Under the pieces are notes generated by a model, which did not search any database, was not told the origin of the DNA, and saw nothing but the letters and a program-made list of their open reading frames with translations. Positions 21,502 through 30,216 of a stretch of DNA of 64,000 bases are shown here, one piece after another (position 1 is the first letter of the stretch; each line of letters opens with the position of its first letter). Position numbers and translations under genes: made by a program. This stretch comes from Labilithrix luteola (GTDB taxonomy: Bacteria > Myxococcota_A > Polyangia > Polyangiales > Polyangiaceae), in assembly GCF_001263205.1 (NCBI RefSeq), contig NZ_CP012333.1, positions 8,909,501-8,973,500 of the forward strand. Reading direction: 5' to 3'.

Positions 21502-22266
21502 TTACGAGAGCCCCAAGATGGCGCGCGGCGCGCTACCAAGGAGCCGCTCTGCTTCGTTGCGCCCCACGCGCTTTTCGAGCAAAGCAATCGACTCGAGGAC
21601 GACATCGACGTCTTCGGGGCGGTGGGCGTCCGAGCAAGCTGCCTCGTAGGCCTCGTCTTCGAGCAGCTTTTCGGCGGCCTCTTTGGACGCGCGACCGTAT
21701 TTGCCCGCGAGCGCACATACGTCCAAGAGCAGAAACGCGCCCGCGTCGAGGAGCGGATCGAGGCAGCGGTCGTCTTTCCAGACCGGTTGGTAGCGCTCGG
21801 GATGGGCGAGGACCGGCCGTAGACCGGCACGCGACAGATCGAAGAAGCGCTTTTCGAGCCGCGGTGGAAACGTGTGCGGAGGTAGCTCCACGAGCACACC
21901 TCGCCGCCCACCCCGTAGCGCCGGGCCGAGGGCGGGGTAGGGAAGGGCCTCGTCGGCCAGCAGACGTGTGAAAACAACGTCACAAAACCAGTGCTCGGAC
22001 GCGAGCAAGACCTCCGGAAGGTCTCCGCCACCTTCGCGGGACACATGATCCTGCATGGTGGCAAACGCGTGTTCGATGGCCTGGCGGTCGTTGTCGAACA
22101 TGCCGGGGCGCATGTGGGGCGTCGCCACGACCCTGTCGAAACCGGCTTTTTTCAGGCCCCGAAGCATGGCGAGCCCAGCCTCGACCGTACGGGCGCCGTC
22201 ATCGATGCTCGGCACCCAGTGGCAATGAAGGTCGACGAATCCTCGCAAGACGGCGTTCTCCGGCAC
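21502..22266 (-). CDS. CpsB/CapC-type (PHP fold) tyrosine-protein phosphatase
   Basis: The protein has 254 residues and starts with GTG. This PHP-superfamily phosphatase family removes phosphate from bacterial tyrosine kinases that control capsule or exopolysaccharide export. Metal-binding motifs are present: DLHCHWVPSIDDGART near residue 12, ATPHMRP near 49, an LAHPERYQPVW segment, and the late SDAHRPEDV. It precedes the nucleotide-sugar dehydrogenase in the same orientation, which supports a polysaccharide role, although the matching kinase and glycosyltransferases are not in this window. Confidence 0.88.
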   Translation of the reverse strand: MPENAVLRGFVDLHCHWVPSIDDGARTVEAGLAMLRGLKKAGFDRVVATPHMRPGMFDNDRQAIEHAFATMQDHVSREGGGDLPEVLLASEHWFCDVVFTRLLADEALPYPALGPALRGGRRGVLVELPPHTFPPRLEKRFFDLSRAGLRPVLAHPERYQPVWKDDRCLDPLLDAGAFLLLDVCALAGKYGRASKEAAEKLLEDEAYEAACSDAHRPEDVDVVLESIALLEKRVGRNEAERLLGSAPRAILGLS

Positions 22267-22355
22267 CGACGGGTCGCCCGTGCGACCGCGGCCCTGCCCC
22301 GTCTCGATACACCTCCGTGGAGTGAGCGGCCAGGGGCGTGTATGCTCGGCCGGAC

Positions 22356-23825
22356 ATGGCGTCGGTCAACCCGCATACGCGGGAACTCGTCTTCAAGCTG
22401 GTGTTCTACGGGCCTGGCCTCGGTGGCAAGACGACCACGCTCCAGTACATCCACGCAGCCACGAAACCCGAGCACCGCGGCAAGATGGTGTCGCTCGCGA
22501 CGCCGACGGACCGCACGCTCTATTTCGACTTCCTTCCCATCCGCGTTCCGCGCGTGCGTGGGATGGCCGTGCGGCTGCAGCTCTTCACTGTGCCGGGGCA
22601 GGTCTATTACGCCGCGACCCGCAAGCTCGTTCTCTCGGGCGCGGACGCGGTCGTCTTCGTGGCGGACTCCCAGTCGGGGCGTCTCGACACGAACAAGGAG
22701 TCGCTCGAAGATCTCCACACCAATCTCGCCGAGCACAACCGGTCGCTCGCCGAGGTTCCGCACACGTTCCACTGGAACAAGCGCGATCTGAGCGACCTCG
22801 TTCCGATCGAAGAGCTCGAACGCCGCTTCAATCTTCTGGGCGCGCCCTCCTTGGGTACCGTGGCCACGAAGGGCGAGGGCGTCTTCGAAGGACTCGAGCG
22901 CATCACGCGGCTCCTCCTCAAGACGTACGAGAACGATCCCAAGGTTCGCGTCGAAGCCGGAGACGCTCCGCCCGCGAGCCGTGATGACGAACCGCGCCTC
23001 TCGGAGGACGGCATCGCGCGCGCGATTCGTTCGATGGAAGCGCGGAGCGACGCACGCCCGGACTCCCGCCCCGACTCTCGCCCCGGCTCCCGACCCGAGG
23101 GGCGAGCGGCGGGCGATCCGCCCACGAAGATCTCGGCGGTCGTCCCCGACGCGGTCGCCACCAACGGCGAAGCGCGCAACGGCGAACGCATCGCCTCTTC
23201 GCCGCCGATTCCGTCGGCCGCGGCGGTTCCGTCGGTCGCGCACTCGTCGCACGTTTCACCGTCGTCGCGCGCCTCCGCGGGCACCACCGCAGTCAGCGCG
23301 GGCATCAGCCCAGGCATCGTGGCCAGCGACGTCGCCGAACGTGTGCCGTCTTCGCCACCCGAGGCTCGGCAGTCGGGGGGCTTCCCGCGCTTCTCTGGAG
23401 AGCACGTGGTATCGGCGCCGGCGCCCGAAGCCCGCAATTCGGATGTTCCTGCCAGCAACGGGACCGAAACGCGAGCGCTCGTCCCATTCTCTCTCTCGGA
23501 GCTGTGGCCCGCCTCCGATCGCGATGGCGTGAGACAGGCCGAGGCGATGATCGCGGCGCGTGACGCGGTGAACGCCATCCTCGCGTGCGACGTCCTCGTC
23601 ACGCGCGTTCTCGCCTCCGCGGCCGGTCTCGTCGGAACCCTCGACGCTCCGCGCGATCCCGCGGTGGTCGCGCTGCTCCTCGGTCTCGACGGCGCGCGTT
23701 ACCTCCAGTTCCGGACGGCCGTGCGCGCGGCCCGCCACCGAGAACAAGTGACGATGAAGGACGCCCTCGAGTGCTATCTCTTCTCGCTCGAGGCACGCCG
23801 GGCTCGCGAGCTTCTTCGTCGCTGA
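22356..23825 (+). CDS. MglA-like small Ras-type GTPase with a 300-residue C-terminal extension
   Basis: The protein has 489 residues. Residues 1-200 are an MglA-type GTPase: P-loop GPGLGGKTTT (19-28), switch I TDRTLYFDF with Arg53, switch II VPGQ with Gln82, and NKRD (141-144). Arg53 and Gln82 are the catalytic positions known for MglA. About 205-370 is low-complexity Ser/Pro/Ala/Arg, and 375-489 is a helical domain beginning LVPFSLSELWP. MglA itself is about 195 residues and controls polarity and motility in myxobacteria; this is a longer paralogue of unknown role. No MglB/Roadblock gene is adjacent. I chose the ATG at 22356. Confidence 0.9.
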   Translation: MASVNPHTRELVFKLVFYGPGLGGKTTTLQYIHAATKPEHRGKMVSLATPTDRTLYFDFLPIRVPRVRGMAVRLQLFTVPGQVYYAATRKLVLSGADAVVFVADSQSGRLDTNKESLEDLHTNLAEHNRSLAEVPHTFHWNKRDLSDLVPIEELERRFNLLGAPSLGTVATKGEGVFEGLERITRLLLKTYENDPKVRVEAGDAPPASRDDEPRLSEDGIARAIRSMEARSDARPDSRPDSRPGSRPEGRAAGDPPTKISAVVPDAVATNGEARNGERIASSPPIPSAAAVPSVAHSSHVSPSSRASAGTTAVSAGISPGIVASDVAERVPSSPPEARQSGGFPRFSGEHVVSAPAPEARNSDVPASNGTETRALVPFSLSELWPASDRDGVRQAEAMIAARDAVNAILACDVLVTRVLASAAGLVGTLDAPRDPAVVALLLGLDGARYLQFRTAVRAARHREQVTMKDALECYLFSLEARRARELLRR

Positions 23826-23886
23826 GACACGACGTGGGCGCTCGGGGTGGGGGGCGCCCGCCGAGCCTTGCGCAGACGGACGGGCC

Positions 23887-24483
23887 ATGACACTCCTTGC
23901 GGACATGGCTCGTCCTCGTTCGCTCGCCGTTTTTGCCTTCGCGCCGATCGCGGTGCTCCTGCCGTCCGCGTGCACGACCTCGGTGACGGGGACGGGGACA
24001 CGGATCGACACGACGGCCGACGGCGGGCCGCCGCCATCGAGCGACAGCAACGGGACGACGACCGACGACAGCCAGCCGAGCGAATACGATGCTCTTTTTG
24101 GCCCGCCGGAAGTCAGCTCGCTGACCGACGATTCCCTCTTCGGCCTCTGGGCCGGGGCCACACTCCATAGCGAGGTTCGCGTCGCGTTCGCGCGAGACAC
24201 GATCGTCATCGCACAGAAGTGCGGCTCCGCTCCGGCCGTCGGGCTGTCCGTCGCCGCGACGGTGACGGCGAACGCCATCAAGCTGCTCGAGAGCAAGTCG
24301 CTCAAGAACGAGTGGGAGCCTTGCAGCTTGAAAGTGAGCCCGATCCAGATTCCGGCTTGCGCCGCGATCGGCGACATCGGCTGCTTCACCTTGACCGGTT
24401 CGGTGCTGGACGTTTCGGGCGTAGCCCTCTTCAAGAGCGAAGGCTACGCGCCGAACTCGACCTTCACGAAGCTCAGCGACTGA
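23887..24483 (+). CDS. Predicted lipoprotein, function unknown
   Basis: The protein has 198 residues. The signal peptide ends in the lipobox VLLPSAC, and the next ATG (MARPRSL, 23905) would also work as a start. A Thr/Asp/Ser tether follows to about residue 65, then a compact domain with paired Cys and alternating strands. No family is recognised. It ends 23 bp from the converging aldehyde dehydrogenase. Confidence 0.7.
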   Translation: MTLLADMARPRSLAVFAFAPIAVLLPSACTTSVTGTGTRIDTTADGGPPPSSDSNGTTTDDSQPSEYDALFGPPEVSSLTDDSLFGLWAGATLHSEVRVAFARDTIVIAQKCGSAPAVGLSVAATVTANAIKLLESKSLKNEWEPCSLKVSPIQIPACAAIGDIGCFTLTGSVLDVSGVALFKSEGYAPNSTFTKLSD

Positions 24484-24506
24484 GGAGGCTTGGGGGCGAG
24501 CGCGGG

Positions 24507-26060
24507 CTAGAGCAGCTTGCCGAGCCGTTCGAGGAGCGGACCGCGCGAGAACAGTGCGCGGAGCGCACGGAGCTGCCAGCGGTACGATTTGCCGGAGTAG
24601 GGAAACCAGAACGGGTCCTTCGACGGCTCCGGCACGCGTGACGAGAGCACTTGCCGCGTCTCGCACATCTCGCGGAGGGCATCTTCGCCGTGGATGCGCC
24701 CGTAGCCACTCTGCTTGACGCCACCGAACGGCGCCTCGGCAGCGGCGTAGTTCAGAAGGACGTCGTTGATGACCACGTTGCCTGCGTCGATCCGCGCGGC
24801 AATGCGTTTGCCCTTCGCGCGATCTTTCGTGAACACGTAAGCGTTCAGTCCGAGGTGAGAATCGTTCGCCAGGCGGATTGCCTCCTCCTCCGAGGAGACC
24901 TTCTGGATTGGCACCACCGGCCCGAAGATCTCCTGCTTCATCACCGTCATCGAGTGATTGCAGTTGGCGAGGACCGTGGGCTCGAAGAACTGTCCGTCGG
25001 GACGACGCTTGCCGCCCGTGACGATCTCGGCGCCCTTGGAGACGGCGTCCTGGATGTGCTTTTCGGCGATCTCGATCTGCTTCGGAAAGATGATCGCGCC
25101 GACGTCGACGCCGTCGCCCTCGGGGTTGCCGACGCGGAGCTCCTTGGTCAGGTCGCGAACGCGGGATAGGAGCTTGTCGTGGATCGTCTCGTGGGCGTAC
25201 ACGCGCTCGACCGAGATGCACACCTGGCCCGCGTTGACGAAACCACCGAACACGATCGCACGCGCGGTTCGTTCGACGTCGCAGTCGGCGCAAGCGATGA
25301 GCGGGGCCTTCCCACCGAGCTCCATCACGCAAGGCACGAGGTTCGCTCCGCATGCTGCGGCGACGCGTTTTCCCGTGTCGACGGCGCCCGTGAAGACCAG
25401 CTTCTGGATGCCGCTCTCGATGAGGGCCTGGCCGGCTTCGCCGAAGCCGTAGACGACGCCGAAGAGATCCTCTGGAAGGCCCGTGCTGTCCCAGATCTCC
25501 TTGGCCTTCGCGATCGTCAGCGGCGTCACTTCGCTCGGCTTGATGACGACCGCATTGCCGGCGACGAGCGCCGCTACGGCATCACCCATCGGGATGACGA
25601 ACGGGAAATTCCAGGGAGAGATGATGCCGACTACGCCACGCGGCGCGTAGTGGACGGCGCTTGCCTTGTGCTTGAGGAGGTGAAGGCCGATGTCGCGCGG
25701 CGCGAGAATGCGCGGGGCGTTCTTGCAGTAGTAGGTGAGGAGGTCGACCGTGACGGTGACCTCCTGGGTGAGCGCCTCGCCGCGAGGCTTGCCGCACTCT
25801 TTGCTGATGACCTCGACGATCTCTTCGACGCGGTCGACGAGGGCATCTCGCAGACGGAGCAGACGCTCGCAGCGCTCTTCGATGGGAAGAACTCCCCAGG
25901 CCGCCTGCGCGCGTCGCGCTCGCTCGACCACGGCATGAGCCTCGTCGCGCGTAGCGGCGTGGATCTCGCCGAGCAGCTCTCCGGTCGCGGGAGCGAAGCT
26001 CTTGACCAGACGCTGAGAGGTCGATGCGCCGTTGCCTTCGGCATGGAGGAGTAGGCCCAT
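24507..26060 (-). CDS. NAD(P)+-dependent aldehyde dehydrogenase
   Basis: The protein has 517 residues and the full aldehyde dehydrogenase fold: ISPWNFPFVIPMGDAVAAL, the cofactor-binding FTGAVDTGKRVAAA, catalytic Glu in VMELGGKAPLI, catalytic Cys in NAGQVCISVERVY, and EIFGPVVPIQKV near the C-terminus. About 25 residues at the end (LRALRALFSRGPLLERLGKL) form an amphipathic or weakly hydrophobic tail that could associate with membrane, as in fatty-aldehyde dehydrogenases; substrate is not assignable. It starts 3 bp after the glyoxalase I gene, so the two are probably co-transcribed for aldehyde detoxification. Confidence 0.93.
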   Translation of the reverse strand: MGLLLHAEGNGASTSQRLVKSFAPATGELLGEIHAATRDEAHAVVERARRAQAAWGVLPIEERCERLLRLRDALVDRVEEIVEVISKECGKPRGEALTQEVTVTVDLLTYYCKNAPRILAPRDIGLHLLKHKASAVHYAPRGVVGIISPWNFPFVIPMGDAVAALVAGNAVVIKPSEVTPLTIAKAKEIWDSTGLPEDLFGVVYGFGEAGQALIESGIQKLVFTGAVDTGKRVAAACGANLVPCVMELGGKAPLIACADCDVERTARAIVFGGFVNAGQVCISVERVYAHETIHDKLLSRVRDLTKELRVGNPEGDGVDVGAIIFPKQIEIAEKHIQDAVSKGAEIVTGGKRRPDGQFFEPTVLANCNHSMTVMKQEIFGPVVPIQKVSSEEEAIRLANDSHLGLNAYVFTKDRAKGKRIAARIDAGNVVINDVLLNYAAAEAPFGGVKQSGYGRIHGEDALREMCETRQVLSSRVPEPSKDPFWFPYSGKSYRWQLRALRALFSRGPLLERLGKLL

Positions 26061-26063
26061 GGT

Positions 26064-26447
26064 TCAGCTCCGCTCGATGAGTTCGATCTTGTAGCCGTTG
26101 GGATCTTCGACGAACGCAATGACCGTCGTGCCGTGCTTCATCGGCCCCGGTTCACGCGTGACGTTGTAGCCGAGTGAGCGGACGCGTTCGCACGCTCCTC
26201 GGATGTCGTCCGTGCCGAGGGCGATGTGGCCGTAGGCGTCGCCGAGCGTGTAATCGGTCTTTCCCCAGTTGTGGGTGAGCTCGATGACCGTGTTGCTGTC
26301 CTCGTCGCCGTAACCGATGAAGCACAGCGTGAACTTGCCTTCGGGATACTCGTTCTCGCGCAAGACCTTCATGCCGAGCGCTTCGCAATAGAAGCGCTTG
26401 GACGCTTCGAGATCGCCGACGCGGAGCATGGTGTGAAGCATTCGCAT
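26064..26447 (-). CDS. gloA: Glyoxalase I (lactoylglutathione lyase)
   Basis: The protein has 127 residues and isomerises the hemithioacetal of methylglyoxal and glutathione. The metal ligands of the family are present: His5 in MLHTMLRVGD, Glu near 56 in NTVIELTHNW, His near 74 in YGHIALG, and Glu near 122 in YKIELIE. The length is standard for the bacterial (Ni2+-type) enzyme. It overlaps no gene but lies 3 bp before the aldehyde dehydrogenase, suggesting a reactive-carbonyl detoxification operon. Confidence 0.95.
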   Translation of the reverse strand: MRMLHTMLRVGDLEASKRFYCEALGMKVLRENEYPEGKFTLCFIGYGDEDSNTVIELTHNWGKTDYTLGDAYGHIALGTDDIRGACERVRSLGYNVTREPGPMKHGTTVIAFVEDPNGYKIELIERS

Positions 26448-26497
26448 GCGAGCACACTAGCGCGCCCGATCGCCGAGCGCGACGAAGACCCGAGACG

Positions 26498-26851
26498 TCA
26501 GAACGACCGCTGCACCGCCAGCAGCGCGACCGAAAATGCGTGGATGCGATCGATCGCCATGCCCGTGAGCGGGCTCGCAACGATGTGCGCGACCAATGCG
26601 CTGCTGCCATCAAGCCCGCCGTCGCCGACGTTCGCGAGATGGGAACGCGCGCGAGCGTGTCGGCGGTCGCGAGCATGTCGATGCCGCCACCTCCACACGA
26701 GCCAACCGCGCCGACGGCGAACACGAGCGGGGCGCGGCGTCTGCCTCGTCGCGTAGAGCCAGAGCGGAGTGGCGAGCGCATGCGCGGCGAGCTGGGCGCG
26801 GAGGGCAGGGGCGACGGCGGCCAGCATCCGCCGATCGAGCGTCCGCGACAT
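26498..26851 (-). pseudogene. Small membrane-protein gene with two compensating frameshifts
   Basis: No single frame explains this stretch, but three segments with strong G/C third positions join into one 115-residue hydrophobic protein. MLAAVAPALRAQLAAHALAT is in one frame; APLVFAVGAVGSCGGGGIDM is in a second after a change near the GGGG run at 26729-26732; and ALVAHIVASPLTGMAIDRIH is back in the first. Net frame is restored. It lies 50 bp before gloA, same strand. The family is not recognised. The cause could be real decay or base-call errors. The rest of 26448-27109 shows no gene. Confidence 0.45.
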
Positions 26852-27109
26852 GCGTGCCAGCCAGACCGACCGACTCGTGGCGCGGACCTGTCACCAGACC
26901 TTGGCGCGGCTGTCACCGCGCTGCCGCTGTCCTTCGGAACCTCGATTTTTGCGGGGTTTGTCCGCTTTCCCACGCCCAGACAGGCGCGCCATTCGCGTCC
27001 CCGCCCCGTCTCTTTTCCGTATCAGCCCTCGGACGCTAGGTGTGACTGCGCGTCGCTGATGCAGGAAGTCCTCACTGACGGGCCTCGCGAGGATTTGTAG
27101 TGTAGGATT

Positions 27110-29134
27110 GTGTCCGTGGCCGACGTCCTTGCTTCCGAGGAGCTCGTCGAGGAGCCGTCCGATTTCGGCTCCATGCGACCGGGCACGTGCCTCGGGCGCT
27201 ACGAACTTCTCGTTCCGATCGCGCGTGGTGGAATGGCGCGAGTTTGGGCTGCTCGCTTGCATGGGCAGCGCGGCTTCCAGAAGGTCGTCGCGCTCAAGAC
27301 GATCCTCCCGCATCTCGCGAGCCATCCCGAGTTCGAACGGATGTTCCTCGACGAGGCGCGCATCGCGGCCGCCATCCACCATCCGAACGTTTGCGAGATC
27401 TACGAGCTCGGCGAGGAGCAAGACACGCTCTACCTCGCGATGGAGTGGGTGACCGGCGACTCGCTCGCGCGCATCCTCCGCGCCTCAGGCAAGCCCGAAG
27501 CCATCGACGCCCGCGTCGTCGCGCGCATCGTCGCTGACGCCTGCGCCGGGTTGCACGCGGCTCACGAGCTGGCCGATGACAGCGGGCGCCCCCTCCACGT
27601 CGTCCATCGCGATCTGTCCCCTCACAACTTGCTTTTGACCGGCGACGGCGTGACGAAGGTCGCTGACTTCGGCGTCGCCAAGGCGCTCGGCCAGCTCCAC
27701 GAGGAGACCAACGCGGGACAGCTCAAAGGCAAGATCGCGTACATGGCGCCGGAGCAGATCACCGGTGGCACGATCGATCGCCGGAGCGACATCTTCTCGC
27801 TCGGCGTCGTGATCTACGAGGCTACGACCGGCAAGCGTCCGTTCCGCGGTCAGGGCGATCACCAGGTGATGCACGCCATCACCAAGGGGGAGTTCCCTGC
27901 ACCGTCGACGCTCGTGCCCGGGTACCCGCCCGAGCTCGAACGGATCGTGCAGCGCGCGCTGTCGCCTCAGCCTCTCGTGCGCTTCCCCACGGCCGAGCGC
28001 ATGCGCTTCGCGCTCGAGGAGTACCTGGCCAAGGGCTCGCTCATCACGCAGTCGAACGTCGCCCAGCTGATTCGTCAGCGTATCGGCCCCCAGCTCGAGA
28101 AGCGCAAGGAACGCATCCGCCTCGCCTCCACGCCGGCGGGGGAGCGCGAGCCGGTGTCACGTAGCGAGCCGCCGGGCGCGATGACCCCCTCGAATCGCTC
28201 CGGCGTGCAGTCGTCGCCCAGCATTCGACCGCCCATGAGCGGGAAGATGACGCTTGCACCGCTGAGCGCCGTCCACGTGCCCTCGTCCTCGGGATCCTAT
28301 CCGGGCGTGGCCATGACGCCGATGGCGCCGTCCACCGCCACGCCGCTCGCACCGATGGTGCCGATGCCAGGCGGCGGTTGGGGGCCGGGCCTCACGCCGC
28401 CTCCTCCCGGCGCTGGCGACGTTCCGTCGGTGCACACCCTCGAAGAGTCGTCGCCGCCGTCGATAGGCACGCCGGCGCCCATCGGGCCGCAGGATCCGCC
28501 GCCCGTGGCCGATGCGCCGGCGGCCGGTGCAGGCCAGTACGTCCTCGCGGCCGGCATTGGTCTCGTGTTCGCTGCGCTCATTGGCGGTGGCGCGTTCATG
28601 GTTTGGCGCGCGAAGGCCCCCGCGGCCTCCGCGGAGCAGCCGGCGGCGAAGACCGTGGTGGCGTCGGCCGAGCCACGCCCCGCCGAGAACGCAGCCGTGC
28701 TGACCGATATTGCGCTCCACGTCACGCCGGCCGACGCGACGATCTCCGTCGATGGCCACGAGTTGCCGGCGGGAACGCTGTCGATTCCCCGTCCGGCTCG
28801 CGGAAAAACCGCGGTGCTCATCGTGCGCGCGAAAGATCACGAGGAGTTGACCGTCATGGTCGACACCCTGACGAATTCGCCGCTCGACCTCGTCCCGAAG
28901 GCCTCACCGCCCCCGAGCATCGAGCTGGGCGACGACAAGCCGACGGCGGCCGCCGAAGCCGCGGACAAGCCGGCCGACAAGGCGAACGCCAAAACCTCCG
29001 AGGAAAAGCCGGAGGAAAAGCACGCTGCGCCCGCCTCGAAGCCGGAGGCGCCGGCCGTTCCCGCCGTTCCCGTGACGCCCAAGCCGCGCGGGCCGGCCAA
29101 GGCCGATCCGGCGCTGCCGGCCAATCCGTTCTGA
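27110..29134 (+). CDS. Membrane-anchored Ser/Thr protein kinase with PEGA-like periplasmic domain
   Basis: The protein has 674 residues and a GTG start. The kinase domain (about 30-310) has the Gly loop IARGGMARVW, Lys63, HRDLSPHN with Asp168, DFG at 186-188 and APEQ at 213-216, so it should be active. A long Pro/Ser/Thr linker (340-475) precedes one membrane helix (477-499). Outside the membrane is a PEGA-like domain (about 535-590: ALHVTPADATISVDGHELPA) and an Ala/Lys/Pro-rich tail. This Ser instead of Lys in HRDLS is common in myxobacterial kinases. The following TPR membrane protein starts 95 bp downstream. Confidence 0.92.
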   Translation: MSVADVLASEELVEEPSDFGSMRPGTCLGRYELLVPIARGGMARVWAARLHGQRGFQKVVALKTILPHLASHPEFERMFLDEARIAAAIHHPNVCEIYELGEEQDTLYLAMEWVTGDSLARILRASGKPEAIDARVVARIVADACAGLHAAHELADDSGRPLHVVHRDLSPHNLLLTGDGVTKVADFGVAKALGQLHEETNAGQLKGKIAYMAPEQITGGTIDRRSDIFSLGVVIYEATTGKRPFRGQGDHQVMHAITKGEFPAPSTLVPGYPPELERIVQRALSPQPLVRFPTAERMRFALEEYLAKGSLITQSNVAQLIRQRIGPQLEKRKERIRLASTPAGEREPVSRSEPPGAMTPSNRSGVQSSPSIRPPMSGKMTLAPLSAVHVPSSSGSYPGVAMTPMAPSTATPLAPMVPMPGGGWGPGLTPPPPGAGDVPSVHTLEESSPPSIGTPAPIGPQDPPPVADAPAAGAGQYVLAAGIGLVFAALIGGGAFMVWRAKAPAASAEQPAAKTVVASAEPRPAENAAVLTDIALHVTPADATISVDGHELPAGTLSIPRPARGKTAVLIVRAKDHEELTVMVDTLTNSPLDLVPKASPPPSIELGDDKPTAAAEAADKPADKANAKTSEEKPEEKHAAPASKPEAPAVPAVPVTPKPRGPAKADPALPANPF

Positions 29135-29229
29135 CGCACGGCCGATCCACCCCCCCTCGGCGACGCGACTCCGATTCTCTTCACAGTCGTCTTGGAAAAG
29201 CCGCGTCTTTTCGCTCTATTCTGAGGTTG

Positions 29230-30216
29230 ATGAAGCGACGTGTACGGACGTGCACAAGCGGCTTCGCCTTGCTCGTTGCCTTCGTATCTACGACGGCGAT
29301 GGCACAGGCGGATGAGCCTTCTCCTTCTTCTCCTTCGTCGGCATCGACGTCGCCCGCAGCGGCGGCGGACTCGGCCGCAGAGGCGCGAAGCCAATACCAA
29401 ATGGGAACGCAGGCCTTCCAGGCCAAGCGCTACTCCGAAGCCGCGCTCCACTTCGAAGCCGCGGCGGGCTTTCGGACGAACGCCGTCGCGCTCTACACCG
29501 CGGGCCTCGCCTGGGATCTCGCATCACGACCCGAGCGCGCCGCCGATGCGTTCGGGCGTGCGCTCGAAGTCGGTGGTCTCGATCCCAAACAAACGGGGCT
29601 AGCGAAGGAGCGCGTCGGACAGCTCGAACGCACGCTCGGCACGCTCTCGGTGACCGCGCCCGAAGGTTGGAAAGTACAACTCGATACCTTCAGCGAGATG
29701 GCAACGCCCGTGCGCCTTCATGGCTCGCCCGGCGTCCATGCGCTCACCGTGCGTGCACCCGGCAAAGCGATCGAGCGCCGTGACGTCTCGCTCGACGCAG
29801 GAAAGGTGACGCCCCTCGAGCTCAAGGACGAGCCGAAGGAAGCGCCCAAGGAGCCCGAGCCCGTGGCCGCCGCGCCGCCCGAGGCGCCCGCGCCGCCCGC
29901 GCATGCCGAGTTCTGGAACACGCGCCGCGTCGTCGGCGGCATCGTCGGTGGCGCGGGCGTGGCCGTTCTCGCGAGCTCGATCGTGCTCGGCCTCCAGGCC
30001 AACAGCGCCAAAGACGCCTACGATGCGGGCCCCACGCGTGCGTCGTTCGATCATGCCTCGTCGCTACAGACGTGGACCAACGTGGCGATCATCTCGGGGG
30101 CGGTGCTTCTTGCCGGTGGTGTTGCGCTCGTCGTCTGGCCGGACAAGGAGTCCGGTCACGCGCATGTCAGCGTCTCGGGCGGACCCGGTTTCGGCGTCGT
30201 TGGAGGATCGTTCTGA
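29230..30216 (+). CDS. Exported TPR-like protein with C-terminal membrane helices
   Basis: The protein has 328 residues. The signal peptide is LLVAFVSTTAMAQA; residues about 55-135 look like a TPR pair (YQMGTQAFQAKRYSEAALHF, then LYTAGLAWDLASRPERAADA); about 140-205 is a PEGA-like beta domain (LGTLSVTAPEGWKVQLD, then GVHALTVRAPGKAIERRDVS). Two hydrophobic segments follow (VVGGIVGGAGVAVLASSIVL and WTNVAIISGAVLLAGGVALV). This TPR-PEGA layout recurs in myxobacterial envelope proteins of unknown function. Its stop overlaps the next gene's start, so the two are translationally coupled. Confidence 0.8.
   Translation: MKRRVRTCTSGFALLVAFVSTTAMAQADEPSPSSPSSASTSPAAAADSAAEARSQYQMGTQAFQAKRYSEAALHFEAAAGFRTNAVALYTAGLAWDLASRPERAADAFGRALEVGGLDPKQTGLAKERVGQLERTLGTLSVTAPEGWKVQLDTFSEMATPVRLHGSPGVHALTVRAPGKAIERRDVSLDAGKVTPLELKDEPKEAPKEPEPVAAAPPEAPAPPAHAEFWNTRRVVGGIVGGAGVAVLASSIVLGLQANSAKDAYDAGPTRASFDHASSLQTWTNVAIISGAVLLAGGVALVVWPDKESGHAHVSVSGGPGFGVVGGSF

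Noticed and set aside
20055..22064. 669-codon minus frame overlapping the dehydrogenase and phosphatase
   Set aside because: It covers two genes with strong family motifs in another frame, and its own translation is Arg-rich and motif-free.
28378..29229. N-terminal extension of the TPR membrane protein into the kinase gene
   Set aside because: The real start is the ATG at 29230, right before a signal peptide; the extension overlaps the kinase gene in another frame.
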